From NCBI RefSeq assembly GCF_963583255.1, contig NC_084804.1, forward strand, positions 26,849,061 through 26,913,060: a DNA stretch of 64,000 bases, in the 5' to 3' direction. A model generated the notes under the pieces. The model had not been told where the DNA came from. It saw nothing but the letters and a program-made list of their open reading frames with translations, and searched no databases. Made by a program: the position numbers and the translations under genes. The number at the start of each line of letters is the position of its first letter. Positions within the stretch are counted from its first letter, which is position 1. This document shows, in pieces, positions 11,236-23,539 of this stretch. The stretch comes from Pyrus communis. Lineage: Eukaryota > Streptophyta > Magnoliopsida > Rosales > Rosaceae.

Positions 11236-13135
11236 TGATGTGAAAATTAACTTGACACACAAATTAAACCCTATTTGTGACAATTGTAGTAGATATGTAA
11301 GTAGGGATCGTTCTAGACCGGGGATTAACTAGGGATGCTAATCAATACAAATAAGACTCAAAAACACTAAACTAGACTCTATAGACTCAAAACTAACTTT
11401 AGACACTTAAAACAGCAACCAATAATAAAAAAGACTCAATTGTAGACTCAACAAGTGTTTTGGACGAAAATAGGACTTGACTTGACTCAAAAGACTCAAG
11501 GAAAACAGGTTTTGACTCAAATATGAAGACTAAATAAAAAGGGGATTGTTTTTGACGAATTTAAGACTTAAAACAAAAATTTTGTAGAAAATACTTTGGA
11601 AAAACGAATTTAAGTGAAATAAATGGGTGAAAGGCTAGTTAAAGGGTCCTTCTCCACACATGATATATGCATACGAACCAATTTCTAGTTATTATTCCTT
11701 TAGACTATGAATGACAACGCCCCAAGTTAGTTGCATCGCACAACTAACCCTCAAGTTTTCCTTATTTCATTGAATTGAATGAAAACGCATTACAACCAAA
11801 TTATCTTTTTCAAGTTCTTTATATGAAACGCATAACAAAGATACATATCAAAAGTCATTAAGTTTTGTGAAAATCATAAGCATTGACAAGGCATTCATCA
11901 CTATGAAACGCATGAGACTCATACCAAAGATTTACTTAACGCGATTGTGACTAGCAACCTCCACTACTTGTGAATATAAGTGAATAACTATTACATGAAA
12001 CCCCCTTATACTCTAGCATCAAATTCATGCTTGCAAATTAAGTGTCAAGCCCCAACCCACATACATAAACCAGTTTTAATAACTTAGATAAGCAAATCAC
12101 ATTCATGCCTTAAGAAACAATAACCAGACGTAATCAATTCATATGAAACATATAATCATGGCTTCGAATTCACCTCCAACTAAAAAGAAATTAGTTCCTC
12201 ATGTTCATCATAATTGAAAATCAAATTAACATAAACATTAAACTAAGACTAAGGATAGAAAGAACCAAGAAAAACGCTCCACACTCCAATGGCATGCACG
12301 ACACTCCCTTGGATGGCAGATTGCACAAGTCCTCCTCTCATTCCTTCCTTGCTTGCGGCACTAGGGTGGTATAGGGTGAATTGTGGTGTTTGATGGCTGA
12401 AAGTATGAATGAATGAATGAGTGAGTGGATGAATTGAATGGTGCGGCATAGGGCTGTATTTATAGGCTAATTATGCACACTTAGTGAAGGAAAAGGATTG
12501 CACAATCCCATGGGAAAAGGGTTAAGTCTAGGCAGAAACCAAAGGGGAATGGGATAGGTAGTGCACGGCTAGGTTTAAGGGTCTTCTAGAAGGATAGGTG
12601 CGGCACATTTGTAGGGGGGAAGATAAGGTGTTCTAGAAAGAGTGTTTAGGGCAGATTCCTTAACCTAAATGGACAAGGACACACACATAGGTATAGAGGA
12701 AGGATTGCAACTCCTAAACCTACAAGGAATGGTCCACATGCGGCAAACAAATGGATAAGGCTTCTAGAAACTGAAATAGGTGTTTAAATGTGTAACTAAT
12801 CCCTCCTAAATAGCTATATTTAAGGCATAACCTGATTTGGATAGGGTAAGATAGGATAATGTTAGAGTTAGGAAAGGATAAGGTTGTATAAGATAGGATA
12901 AGATAAGGTTGGATAAGGTTCCTTATTTCTTGCTACTTCCTTATCTTCTTTGCATTTGGACTCCTTTCTCTAGATTTTTAGCCTTTCCCAGTCCTTCTTG
13001 ACTTCAATTTCGTCCAGCCTCTTTGCTCCATGGTTAAGCTATCCAATCCATGCCCAAAATTGCTCCATTTAGCTTCAAAATGCCCTTTCTTGCTCCTTTT
13101 GCCATTACCTAAGTAGCATAAATATGCTCCTATCA
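11236..13135 (-). mobile_element. Solo LTR (1.9 kb), reverse orientation, in the MULE gene
   Basis: It starts TGATGTGAAAATTAACTTG and ends ATGCTCCTATCA, the reverse complement of the Athila-like LTR ends. The flanks are perfect ACAAT duplications (11231-11235 and 13136-13140). The host reading frame (DMLLNN... then LHESFNAI) continues across the insertion. No internal domain remains. Open frames inside it (12249-12449, 12978-13340) lie in LTR sequence. Confidence 0.9.
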
Positions 13136-13860
13136 ACAATCTCCATGAAAGTTTCAATGCTATCATACTTGTGCCGAGACAAAAACCTATTGTCCCATGC
13201 TGCTCCTTATTCACACACTCTTGATGAAGAGAATTCAGATGAGAAGGGATATAATGAAGAACAAAGTTGGAGATCTCTGTCCTAAAATCAATAAGAAGTT
13301 GGAAGAAGCTAAAATTTAAAGTGGCAGGTGCATTGCACAATGATCAGGGGGCACTAAATTTCAAGTTGATGCTGGATAGGGGAGCAATATTCGATTAACT
13401 TGGTTGAGAAAACCTTCTTGCAGAAGTATGCCTTGACAAGAATCCTATGCAACCATGCAATAGCGGCCATAAATTTCAAAAGAGAAAAACCAGAGGAATA
13501 TGTTGATGCTTATTATTCGAAGACACGGTACTTGGAGGTGTATTCTCATTTAGTAATGCCGATGAATGGGATGTCTTTGTGGGAGGAAACTGAAAACCCA
13601 CCAATACTGCCTCCTACATATTCAAGGCAACCTAGAAGGGTGAGGAGGAGGAAAAACAAGGAAGCTGCTGAAAGGGACAATGAGGGTGAACAAACTCCCA
13701 CAAACACAACCAATAATCCTCAAGGTCGTCCTCAGCCACTTACTCTAGGAAGGAAAGGGCAAGGCACTTTGAAATGTACCATATGCAAAAAGGAAGGTCA
13801 TATTGCAAGAACCCATCATAGACATCTTCCTCCAAGGGACAAACATGTAACATTTTCTAC

Positions 13861-14689
13861 CTTATATGGTTTTTTAAATCCTTTAACATCCTATTAGACT
13901 CTTAATCCTTTAAATTGCTTTGTAGGCATCCAAATCTGCTCAAGGACAAACTACACCTAAAAAGAGGACAAGGAAAACAAAGGTAAAAACTTAACCATTT
14001 CCTTAGTTGTAAAACATTTGGATTTAGTTAAAAAGCTTGCTTGGTCACTAAATGAACTTTGGATTTCGGCATCACAATTAGTGGCTGAATCACCTAGAAG
14101 CACCAAGCACAAAAATACCAAGCAATCCAGCCACGTTTTTTGCACAGATGGTTGTTTTTTGTAAAGAAATTGTAAAGTTAGAACATGTTTTATGCATTCA
14201 CTTGGTCTTTTGTGAATTGAATGATGATGTAACAAGTTTTTATGAATTCAGTAGGTTTTGTAATGTTGGTTGGAGATGCTAGATGAATTATGTAAGGTTT
14301 TTAAACAGGTTTATGAATTTTTGGATAATTAAGCAAGTTGTATGCTTAATTTGGTCTACTTCATATGTTTCTTGGAAATGATGAGTAGTTTGTGCTTGAA
14401 TACACTTGTTTTGTTGTGGTTATATCATTATTTTTGGGTGAGATTTTTCAAATTTGAGGTCAAGGATGATAAGCTGTGCTTAAGGATGATAATATGTGCT
14501 TAAAATGCTAGATCACTTGTTTTTCACTTTTTGGCAGGAAAATGAATTTCAAATTTCAAATTTTGAAATCCAAATTACCAAAAAAAAAAAAAAAAAATTC
14601 AAATATATTTTCTAATGTGGATGCCATTTGACGGGAAAACATTAGGTGTGGTGCCACATAGAATCATCTGGGCGAGGAACTGGGCCCCG
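13861..14689. other. 3' flank of the MULE gene, no gene seen
   Basis: AT-rich sequence after the zinc-knuckle end of the transposase, with an A run near 14580-14598. No second gene of the MURB type and no RNA gene was recognised. Confidence 0.35.
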
Positions 14690-14853
14690 TATCAGGTCAC
14701 GTAAGCATTTAACTGAGAAATTCACGGACAAGCTAACGAAGGTATAACATTGGATCAAATTCTAAAGATAAGGTATGACATTGTCTATTTTAAATGATGA
14801 GGCATAACAATGTCGTGACACCAATAGTTGATGCAATTTTATATAATTTACCC
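14690..14853. mobile_element. Right terminal inverted repeat of a Mutator element
   Basis: This matches the right end of the element at 9589-10813: AGCATTTAACTGAGAAAT, GGACAAGCTAACG, AGGTATAACATTG, GTCGTGACACCAAT, ending TTTACCC at 14853. No matching left end lies nearby. It may be the right end of the autonomous MULE whose broken transposase lies to the left, with the left end lost. On its right it abuts NB-ARC coding sequence. Confidence 0.65.
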
Positions 14854-15156
14854 AATTTCTTTCCTCATAGAATATCTAAATGAAGACTCTTTTGTAGCTT
14901 AACTAGGCCTTTCGTGTCGAAATATCTGACATTGGTTAAGAAACAACTACCCTCAAACTTATGGGCAATGGAATTATAAACGGCTATAACAGTTGTTGTT
15001 TTCCCAATTCCACCAACCCCCTTAACCCAACACCCAAAAGCCTATCCATATCTGGTACACGAGATTTCATTCCAATCGGGTACTTCGCTGCATCCAAAAG
15101 GCACACTTTTCTTTTTGCACTGAAATCGCTTCGTCGATGTTATGAATGAATTGAGA
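14854..15156 (-). pseudogene. NB-ARC exon fragment of a TIR-NB-LRR resistance gene
   Basis: Minus-strand translation gives the start of a TNL exon 2. First comes an AG acceptor and ESQFIHNI, then DAAKYPIGMKSRV, then the Walker A loop GVGGIGKTT followed by AVYNSIAHKFEGSCFLTNVR. NB-ARC is the ATP/ADP switch of plant immune receptors. The pieces lie in different frames, with a small frameshift after the first piece and another before the P-loop. The exon is cut at 14854 by the Mutator terminal repeat; kinase-2, GLPL and LRR parts are absent from the window. A TIR exon on the same strand lies at 33615-34075. Confidence 0.75.
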
Positions 15157-15991
15157 CTCATACCGACAAATTTATAAGCATGTGAAATATTTATTGAAAT
15201 AGAATTTATCGATATGTTACACATAAAATAAAACATAATAAGAAAGAAACGTCTTCCTTGCCATTCCGACATCAGAAACAATATTGATGAGGTTTTCTCT
15301 AAGGCTTTTTCAGGTTAGCATTTTTAGTTTATGACTAGATAGTAATGCCTACGCGTTGCTGTGGGATTACAAATTGCATGAATAATTGTGTAACTTCATT
15401 TTCTTCAAACAGTTTCTCCAATTACTAAACAATTTATTGAACAAGGAATAAGATTATTTTCTTGTCACAGAATTAGCATTTCATTGTATCAAAGTAAGTG
15501 ATAAGTGTTAAAATGAATATGTTAACATATATGATAAAATCCAATAACCTGAATAATAGTGTAATTGATATCAACAATGAGAAACACAATTGCAAATATA
15601 AAGTTAGGTGGTTTAATGGTTACAAACCATGTAAACCACCTAGACATAAAGAAATAAAAAGTAGATGAAAATTAAGGATTGACCTGAGCTCGGAGTTCAT
15701 AGAATGCTTTTAAGAGTAGTAAATGTTTTGTTGGATTGAGTTCCTTGTAATGAGATACTCTTCTCTGCATAAATAGCACAATGGCAAAAATGGTAGTCTA
15801 TTTAAAAAAAAAAATGGTGTAGGGTCACTAAACCCAAATTACAAATTATGCAGTCAATCTCTCTACCCTTCTTTTTTATTTATTTCTTCCAATTGTATCA
15901 AAACATACTTTATAGTTCATTCAGTCAAGAAATTCAAACATATCATAAAGATTAATTTAGTCCTTAATTAGCATAAAAAACATGATATTAA
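15157..15991. other. Intron-like or intergenic AT-rich DNA, no gene seen
   Basis: This lies upstream (minus sense) of the NB-ARC acceptor and could be TNL intron sequence. A 17-bp TAAACCACCTAGACATAA-type region and simple AT-rich sequence are visible, but no coding frame or RNA gene. Confidence 0.3.
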
Positions 15992-16349
15992 GGGCCTGCC
16001 TGGTATCCTACTCAAAAACTTGAATTGTTCTTAAAACTAACTTTTAAGAACATTTCTTAGAAACAAATTTTTTTAGGTTTCAAAAACGTGTTAGCATTAT
16101 ACTTAAAAACTATTTTTGAATCTAAAAATTTGAAAACTTGTTTGGTTTAACTCTTAAAAACAACATTTTTTTTTTTCAATTATGTATTGTTTTAAGATAT
16201 ACGAAACATATGAAATTAAACCTTAAACATACTATTTTGATATTCATGTGCTAATACAACACATATATGCCCGGTAATCAAATTAAACTTCAAGTCTTAG
16301 ACAATAAATATTACATTAAAACATTCTAGAAAACCAACAAACTTTGAGA

Positions 16350-16544
16350 CTAATTGTTATTGACGTAATCAAGCCACATTGATCCGGCTATGTGGTCTCT
16401 AACATCATTCATAACATTGTCGTCATTTAAATGCATGTTTTCCCCTTCTGAACTTGAACCATCCAAATCAGATGATGAATCACTTTCTGAACTTGAACCA
16501 GTGTTGTCCACTTCATTTGAATCCATGCTATATAGACAAACCAA
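16350..16544 (-). pseudogene. Small acidic ORF in the Harbinger element
   Basis: The open frame encodes 64 residues: a Ser/Asp/Glu-rich N-terminal half (SSSESDSSSDLDGSSSEGE) and an end reading DVRDHIAGSMWLDYVNNN. Acidic starts followed by an IADxMW-like motif occur at the N-terminus of PIF-type transposases, so this may be the truncated start of one. It is not recognised with certainty. It could also be a chance frame. Confidence 0.3.
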
Positions 16545-18002
16545 TAATTATATTCACTTATGAATGTACAAAGCTAAAAGCTACATTCACTTATGAATGT
16601 ACAAAACACATATATACTCAGTAGTATGTACTATATACTCAGTTTTCACAAACTAGATGATAAATAAAAAGGCATTTTATGCATGCGAATATCAAACAAA
16701 ATAAGAGTAGTGTGACCTAAGAGTAACTCATTTACCTCTTCCAAAGACACAGGCATGACAATACGACTTCACGCAAGTCCCCAGTTGAAAAGACAAGGTT
16801 AAAGGAAATCTCAAAAGAAAGGGGACATAGTTTTTGTATTGCAAAAGTCATACAAATTTACTAGAAAAATGAAAGATCAAAACTTAAGTAGCATTCAGTT
16901 CTAATTAGCTAAATATGTAATTAACAAGAAGAATAAGGGCAACCCTAAACCAACAAGTCTCCCGCTTTGCGAGGGACATAAACCCCCATGAATAACAAAA
17001 AAGATTGGAACTTTGCCTTCCTATTCATTGTTCTTTATTCACCAAATTAACCCTCAATTTGTAACAGATTAACAAATTTAAAAACAAGATATTCACAAAG
17101 GATCCTATTGAAATTTGTAGGTAAGTAGATGCTATTTGTACCAGAGAATCCAATGTATCTAATGAATAAAAACATGATATTCACAAAGGCTCCTATTGAA
17201 ATTTGTCAAGTTCGGTTAGATGGGAAGTGCTTCGACCACTGCACTCATCCCGTCTTTCCAGCCTTTGAACATGATGAATCAAATGGAGAATCAAAGCAAA
17301 TCAAGGGTTCCAAAAAACACAAGGGTACATGAGAACACAATTGAAAATCACTACCCTTGTTGAATTCCAAGAGTTAAAATCCAAATTGCACAATTTTCAA
17401 CACCAAAATGAAAATGAGACTTCTCTTATTAAATCCAAACAGGAACCATCGCTAAAAAAACAACGTAATTCAAAGACCAAGTCTATCATTAAAGCATTCA
17501 CAGAGAAAATATGAAAAATTCATTTTTGAACTCAAATATTTGACATTTTGACTACTCCAAAGACCCATCCAATGAAACAAGTATGTCACATAATATTACT
17601 TGCTACATACATGTAGCAAATGTCAGAAATCCATTCTATGAAACAAGCAACCATATGAATTTTGTAACCAACCACATATTTACCAATTCAGCATAAAAAA
17701 AGGATCTGAACCCATCAGCTAATTCGTGCCATCTATCGATTCAAGATAGCAAAAATCCAGCTTAAAAAGATGATTTTCAAGCTCTTAGCCATCTAATAAA
17801 CAAACCCCACTTCCAAAAACTCCTCAAAAGTTGAGTTTGAATGGAAAAACGGATAGCAAATTATGACCATCAGACTAACAAAGAATGGATTTTTTAATAC
17901 ACTTTTCATGTAAATTAATCACAACTAGATGGTGGTTCCCAATCCTTTTCTAAAACTAACTAGGTAAAATGCGAGTGATGAACAATCAAAGCATTAAAGC
18001 AT

Positions 18003-18004
<2 letters not shown>

Positions 18005-18043
<39 letters not shown>

Positions 18044-18058
18044 TATATATATATATAT
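18005..18058. repeat. Poly-T plus (AT)n microsatellite
   Basis: A run of about 31 T is followed by about 11 AT units. Confidence 0.9.
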
Positions 18059-18872
18059 CTATATATCAAAGAACATAGAAGATGAGGAGGAGGACCTTGT
18101 TCGATGATCGGATTCTTGAGCTAATAAGGCTTGTCCAGAACGCTCTTCACCAAGAACGAAAACGACCGAGTCCGATTCGATGTCCTTGTGAACAAAAGCT
18201 TGTATTTGTTCTTCCTAGAACCGAAATCGATTAGTTTGGATTGCGATTTGTAATGCCACACTGTCTCTACTCCATTGCTCGGAATATATATACATTACAT
18301 AAATGAATCACACCAATTAGACAGATAAACTCAATTTCTCACAACCCAACACATAAAACACATAAATCCAACTTTCTGATCATTTTCTCCATTCCGAGGA
18401 ACCACACAAAATAGTAAGAGAAAGACCCATTACCTTGATTGTTCCTGACAGTGAAGAGAATGGCCCAGTCTCGTCCCCAATCAACCACTCAGAGGTTCGA
18501 AGCTTAAAGCTATTTGCCGGAACCTTCACCCTACTGGCCGGAATCTCTTGGTCATTCGTGGTTGGTGAGGCAGAAGGCTTGTTCGTGGTTTGCGCGGCGC
18601 AGGTCACTCAGACCTCCATTGCGATCTGAATCTGTGAAAAAAAAAAAAAAATACTAAAACCTGACTTTTGTTGTTTTCAAATTATAATGGGCTGTTCTTA
18701 AATTTTTTTAGTCCAGTTTTGCAAAATGGGCTTACCAAACAAGTATTTTTACTTTAAAACTTAAAAATTATTTTTGAGTTAAAAACTTTGGACTCAAATC
18801 CAATACCAAACAGGCCCTAAGATACCTCATTAAAAACAATTATGAGATTTTTAAGCGGAAGTACCTCATTGA

Positions 18873-20151
18873 AAGCCTTATGGAAGCATTGCGATACCTT
18901 TGGAACTTTTGCCTGATTATAAGTATGAAATATAACCATTAGAATAAGGGATTAAATGTGTTGTAAAAACTATTTACATAAAACATATAATAGTTGTTGA
19001 CAACTCTATATACACATAAAGATTTATTCAAAATACAGCATGTACTCTAAACATTGAAGCACTTTGACTACTGAGCAAATAGCCACCCAACAAATCTGTC
19101 AGTTTTTACATGCAATGAAATTCAAAATTCACATAATCAGCAAGGAATACATATAAATTATCATTTTTTATTTCAATTAAAAACCCATATCTATTAAAAA
19201 ACCTAGAACTTCAACTACCCAAATGCCAAACAATCATTTGTTTTAAAGAAAAAAAAAATTCTAAAACTTAAATAGTGAAACGATATACACAAAACCATGA
19301 AACGTTACCCAAAAGGAAAAACAACTTACATAAATCATTTCTTACATCTCAGGTAAGCATCCCACTTGTTGCCAGTTCCATCATAGCCTAACATTGAACA
19401 AAAATTTAAACTTTTCACAATATGGGGTCTTAAATAACTCCTATTATACAAAACTTTCTAGGCAACCAAACAGTGGAAATAACTAAAGTAGAGAAACCCA
19501 GAAAGGGGAAAGGCAAAGCGAGGGAAGAATGTACAATTTGGAGAAGTTGAGTCCCTAGGTGAGTGCTTTGGTAGAAGACGGTATCCCTTAGTACATCCGT
19601 GATAAAATAATCAAAGCTGACACTAATGGCTGTTGCGTCTTTGGCTCCATAGACCAGCTCTATTAGACATTAACGTACGAATTATTTGTTATAGCTTAAA
19701 GTGCAAGTAAAATGGAAGAAAAATGAGAAAAAAACATCAAAAGCTTGTTAAAGCATATTAGTGGTAAAAGGTTTATGCAAGAACTACTGGTGTGGATTCA
19801 CCAACAGAAATATCCTGAAATCCACATCCAAGAACTTCATCAATCGTGCTGTTACGAATGTTAAGAATCCTTCCGTTGTACAGAAGGCTACATGGAAAAA
19901 TAAATCAACCTTAGAACCATATATGACAAAAATGAATGAATGTTTCAAATGCAGTTTGTTAATACTTTTTCACGATCCAATTCTTGTGATGGGATTTTCA
20001 TGTTCCATTAAGTATAGTAAATAATTATTCTATCTTGGATTCATAGATAATCATCAGATTGCAAAGTACATTACCTTCTTGGTAGGCTCAGGAATTTCCC
20101 AAGTCTTGGTTTGAGAGTCTAAAGACATCTTTTGTAGCAAATCTGCTGCTT
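18873..20151 (-). pseudogene. YTH/ECT-like (m6A reader) N-terminal exon remnants
   Basis: Exon 20075-20151 has an AG acceptor and a GT donor. It encodes ADLLQKMSLDSQTK and IPEPTKK, the conserved N-terminal signature of plant ECT (YTHDF-type) m6A-binding proteins. A second piece near 19350-19390 reads GYDGTGNKWDAYLR, like the GYDGTGNEWDDY block that follows in ECT proteins. Between them an open stretch (about 19550-19665) reading ELVYGAKDATAIS is not recognised. A further exon-like frame with a GT donor lies at 18873-18916 (AKVPKVSQCFHKAFNE). The YTH domain itself is absent. It is probably a decayed or truncated gene copy; a diverged but live gene is less likely. Confidence 0.5.
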
Positions 20152-22181
20152 CTAAACAACGCAAACAGTGAAGGAAATGCAATCAACAGATACAAAAAAA
20201 TCTAGGTCTTGGAGCAGTGAACATAGTTTGAATTTTACCATTTTACACGGAGGTAAAAGTCAAAAGTCAATCATTCAAAGGAAATACACAATTTTGTAAA
20301 AGATAGATTGAAGAGGAAATTAGCCTTGTTTTAACTACAGAAATTTTACTTTGCAGTCAATTAAATCATTATTTCACTTTCTTCTTTTGTTAGTTGGTTT
20401 CAAACTCTTATAACCCATGTCATTTTTTACCATGACCAATATGTGATATTTGTTGCTGGAGAATGAGGAAGCTAAATAGAAAAGAACAATTTCGTCGTGA
20501 TGACAAATGCAAATTTCAATATATTTAAACACAATCCAACTCATGATGTTTAGCTTAAAAGGAATTGAATTTGAGTTGGACATTTGAGGTATAAAGACCC
20601 TGGGTTTGTTAAGATTTTTCGATTTCCAAGAGCTTTATATAAGGTAGGCACACATCTCAGTCTAAGTGAAAAATGATGTTTGAGGATTACATCTAGCATA
20701 TTTCAATTAATGATTCAACAGCCTCTGAATGACAATGGTACTCACATTATTTTTCACTTTGATTAAAATGTGTGACAAAGGTATTCACATATTACAATAG
20801 CCTAAATCAACATCGCATTATTGAATCACATTATTAAATCGGAGCGACAAAGGTACTCACATTACTAAATCAGTTCAAATTGTATCCAATTCCCGGGTGC
20901 ATATAATCTATATCTAGAAAGAAACATTCAGCAAAAAGCATTCCTTACTAATGCATTTATTAGAAACTCACTGCAATTTACAATTCCAATATTTTACGCA
21001 TATCTAACTTCAAATTTTCTTATAAAATGCTTATCATGATTTGTCCAAAAAAAATCAACAAACACACACAATTCACTACTTTTTTGTCTAATTCATAATT
21101 CGGAAGAAACAAAATCAAACAAATATTAGTACAAATAATTAGGATCAAAACAAGAAGCCTTATTTCGGCTTGTTGTCTCATCAAAGTCAACTAATTCATA
21201 ATAACGGCACCAACTGGAATTCGCCAGAAAAATCTCGGATCTTTGTAACTCCACCAATTAGTGAACAGTAAAGAAAAATTTCAATAAATAAATATCTAAT
21301 TCAGAACAACATTTTGTTACTTTGAAGCACACATGAAAAGTGACACACAAACCCAAATCCTAAATTCCTAAAACACAGCACTTAAACAACAGTAAAAATT
21401 AATGCCTAATTTATTTGTTTTAATTCAAAAAAAAGGAAAGAGGGTACTGATTTTTCTTCACAAACCTCTCTAACCCAATGAAGGCCACTCCTATCATGTC
21501 CTTCGGTGAACATACATCTTCTGGGTTCTTTCTTTACTTGCATAAAAAGTAAAAAAAATTAAAAAAATCACAAACCAAGAATTTTAAAAAATCAATTTTT
21601 TTCATACAATTATATCAGCTCAGACTTCAAATATTTATTTCTTCCACTTCTAAATATTTCAGAATCTTTGGGTCACTTCTGTGTGCCTGACCCCTTCAGC
21701 TTGGCGATTCATTTATGTTCTTTCATATTCGAACATACGGACAACGAAAAGTAGAATTGGAGAGAATAGTATAGCTACATAATACATACTTGAGATTTTC
21801 CAGTGGATGTGTTCATGTAAACTTTTATGAAAGGGGAACAATGACTCCTCCAGCTTTGAAATAGCATATTGGCAAACAAACACAAATCCACATTTATAAA
21901 TTCAAACTCCTAAATCCGAACAACCACGATCTCCTCGAGCCGAAAACAACACCAAATAGAACACCATGACCCGGAATCCGAAACTACAAACAAAATCTCC
22001 AAAAACACAATAACAAAATTTGAACCAAAAACCCGTTTATAAATCCAAATTTACACTCCTAAGCACATAATAATATTCAAAGCAGGGAATTACCCGCACC
22101 AGATCGGCAGTAGGAAACGCGATCTTTTATGGGCTCCAACTTTCCTTCAAATCGAAACCAATTTCACTATTTTTCAGCGAG
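20152..22181. other. 5' region of the ECT-like remnant, no coding sequence seen
   Basis: AT-rich DNA with no convincing coding frame. The end near 22090-22186 (CCGCACCAGATCGGCAG...) is GC-richer and, on the minus strand, looks like a 5' untranslated leader followed by a GT donor. This would fit an ECT-like gene whose 5' untranslated region was split by the Athila-like insertion at 22187. Confidence 0.3.
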
Positions 22182-22813
22182 AGAGCTGATAGGAACATAT
22201 TTATGCAACTTTGTTAGTCTATTTCCCTGCATTTGCTCAATTAGTTTCAATTTATTATAGTGATTTAAGCTATTTTTGTGTGTTCGTAGGTCCAAATGGC
22301 AAAGTTGGCAAGAAAAGGCAATTTGGAGCATTTTAGAGCAGTTTTGGGCTTGGAATGGATAGCACATGCATGGAGCAAGGTGGATGGACATTTTTGAAGA
22401 TCAAAAGAAGCTAGGAATGTGCTACAAATCTGGAAGACATAATTCAAGACATTGAAGATAAAGAATCAGCTAAAAAGAAGGAACATTATCCAAATCTTAT
22501 TCAAACCTTATCTTATCTTATCCTAACCTAATCTTATCCTACCTTAATTCCAGCTGCAAAGGGGACTCCTTTTCACATTAAATCACCCAAATATCTGGTT
22601 CTAGAAGCTCTATTCTCTACCCTAGATTGGTGTCGCATGCCTTATCCCTTGTCCTTCTAGAGACCTGCCACAACACCCCTTTCAAGAAGCCCTAGAATCT
22701 GCTGCACCCTCTCGTTATTCTTCCTGGTTTCTACCATGTAACTAATCCTTTTTCCAATACAAATATGCATGCCCTATCCTTATCCTCCAAGGATTGGTGC
22801 CGTGAACCCTAGG

Positions 22814-22824
22814 CCTATATATAG
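22814..22824 (+). promoter_or_regulatory. LTR TATA box (5' LTR)
   Basis: CCTATATATAG lies about 630 bases into the LTR, downstream of CTTATC-rich repeats. It is the likely U3/R promoter that would drive element transcription. Confidence 0.5.
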
Positions 22825-23539
22825 ATCACATATATGCCGCATAAAACCACCAGAGAGCCTTAGAGAGAAAAATCAGAAAGACACACTTTATGCCATAGCA
22901 AGGAAGGAATGAGAGAAGGAGCTTTGCCCTATGCCTTGCATCCAAGGATTATGCAATCTGCCATTGGAGTGCTAGAGCATTTCTTGGTTCTTTCTATCCT
23001 TAGTTTTAGTTCAATGTTTAAATTAGATTGCTTTGTTTAATTGCAAAACATGTGGAACTATAGCTAGAGGTGATTTTGAAGCCATGAACATATATGTGAT
23101 ATGAATTGATTACATCCAATTATTGTTTCGTAAAACATGAATGCGATTTACTTATCTGTTTGATTGATAACTTATTCTTGTATGTTGATTAAGGATGCAT
23201 ACTTAGTTTGCATGCATGAATTTGATGCTAAAATACAAGGGAATTTCACCTAATCGTTATGAACTTATATTTATAAGTAGTGGAAGTCAGTAGTCGTGAT
23301 TGTGTTAAGTAAATCCATGGTAGGAGTATCATGCAGTTCATAGTTACGAATGCCTTGTCAATGCTTATGATTTTTATAGAACTTAATGATCTTTGATATG
23401 TATCTCTATCATTGAGTTCGTATAGGGAACTTGATAAGAATAATTTGATTGCGTCGCTGAGTCCAATTCAATGAATTTAGGAAAATCTGATGGTTAATTT
23501 CTGCAGTTCACGGTTAACTTGGGGCATTGTCATTCATGG

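Larger units (their letters stand above)
7840..13860 (+). pseudogene. Mutator-like (MULE/MuDR) transposase, multiply broken
   Basis: This is a decayed plant MuDR transposase, the DDE enzyme that moves Mutator elements. Domains occur in order. An N-terminal PB1-like region lies at 7840-8108. An acidic linker follows to about 8870, with in-frame stops at 8109, 8278 and 8479. The plant MuDR domain runs from about 8920 to 9180; residues RNEKMKV and CPWKCCAGK are visible, and it is cut by a TAA that replaces a CAA just before YSLV. The catalytic core begins at IGLDWCHLK (about 9507-9533) and resumes at 10823 with TWVIAYAV, then ISDQQKG and FCMRHLY. A SWIM-type end CNHAIAAI lies at about 13450, and a zinc knuckle CTICKKEGHIARTHH near 13780. 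Two insertions split the reading frame: a non-autonomous Mutator element at 9589-10813 and a solo LTR at 11236-13135. It cannot make an active protein. Confidence 0.85.
15992..18817. mobile_element. PIF/Harbinger-type DNA transposon, degenerate
   Basis: The left end GGGCCTGCCTGGTATCC and the inverted right end (GGGCCTGTTTGGTATTGG on the minus strand) form terminal inverted repeats that extend into TAAAAACT-rich arms. A 3-bp TAA target duplication is present (15989-15991 and 18818-18820). The termini and duplication fit the PIF/Harbinger superfamily. No complete transposase is seen. A small acidic open frame lies at 16350-16544, and GC-richer segments at 18100-18260 and 18380-18620 could be captured or relict sequence. 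The element is probably non-autonomous. Confidence 0.7.

Noticed and set aside
12978..13340. 120-residue minus frame
   Set aside because: It runs from MULE sequence into the solo LTR across the insertion edge, so it is a chance chimera.
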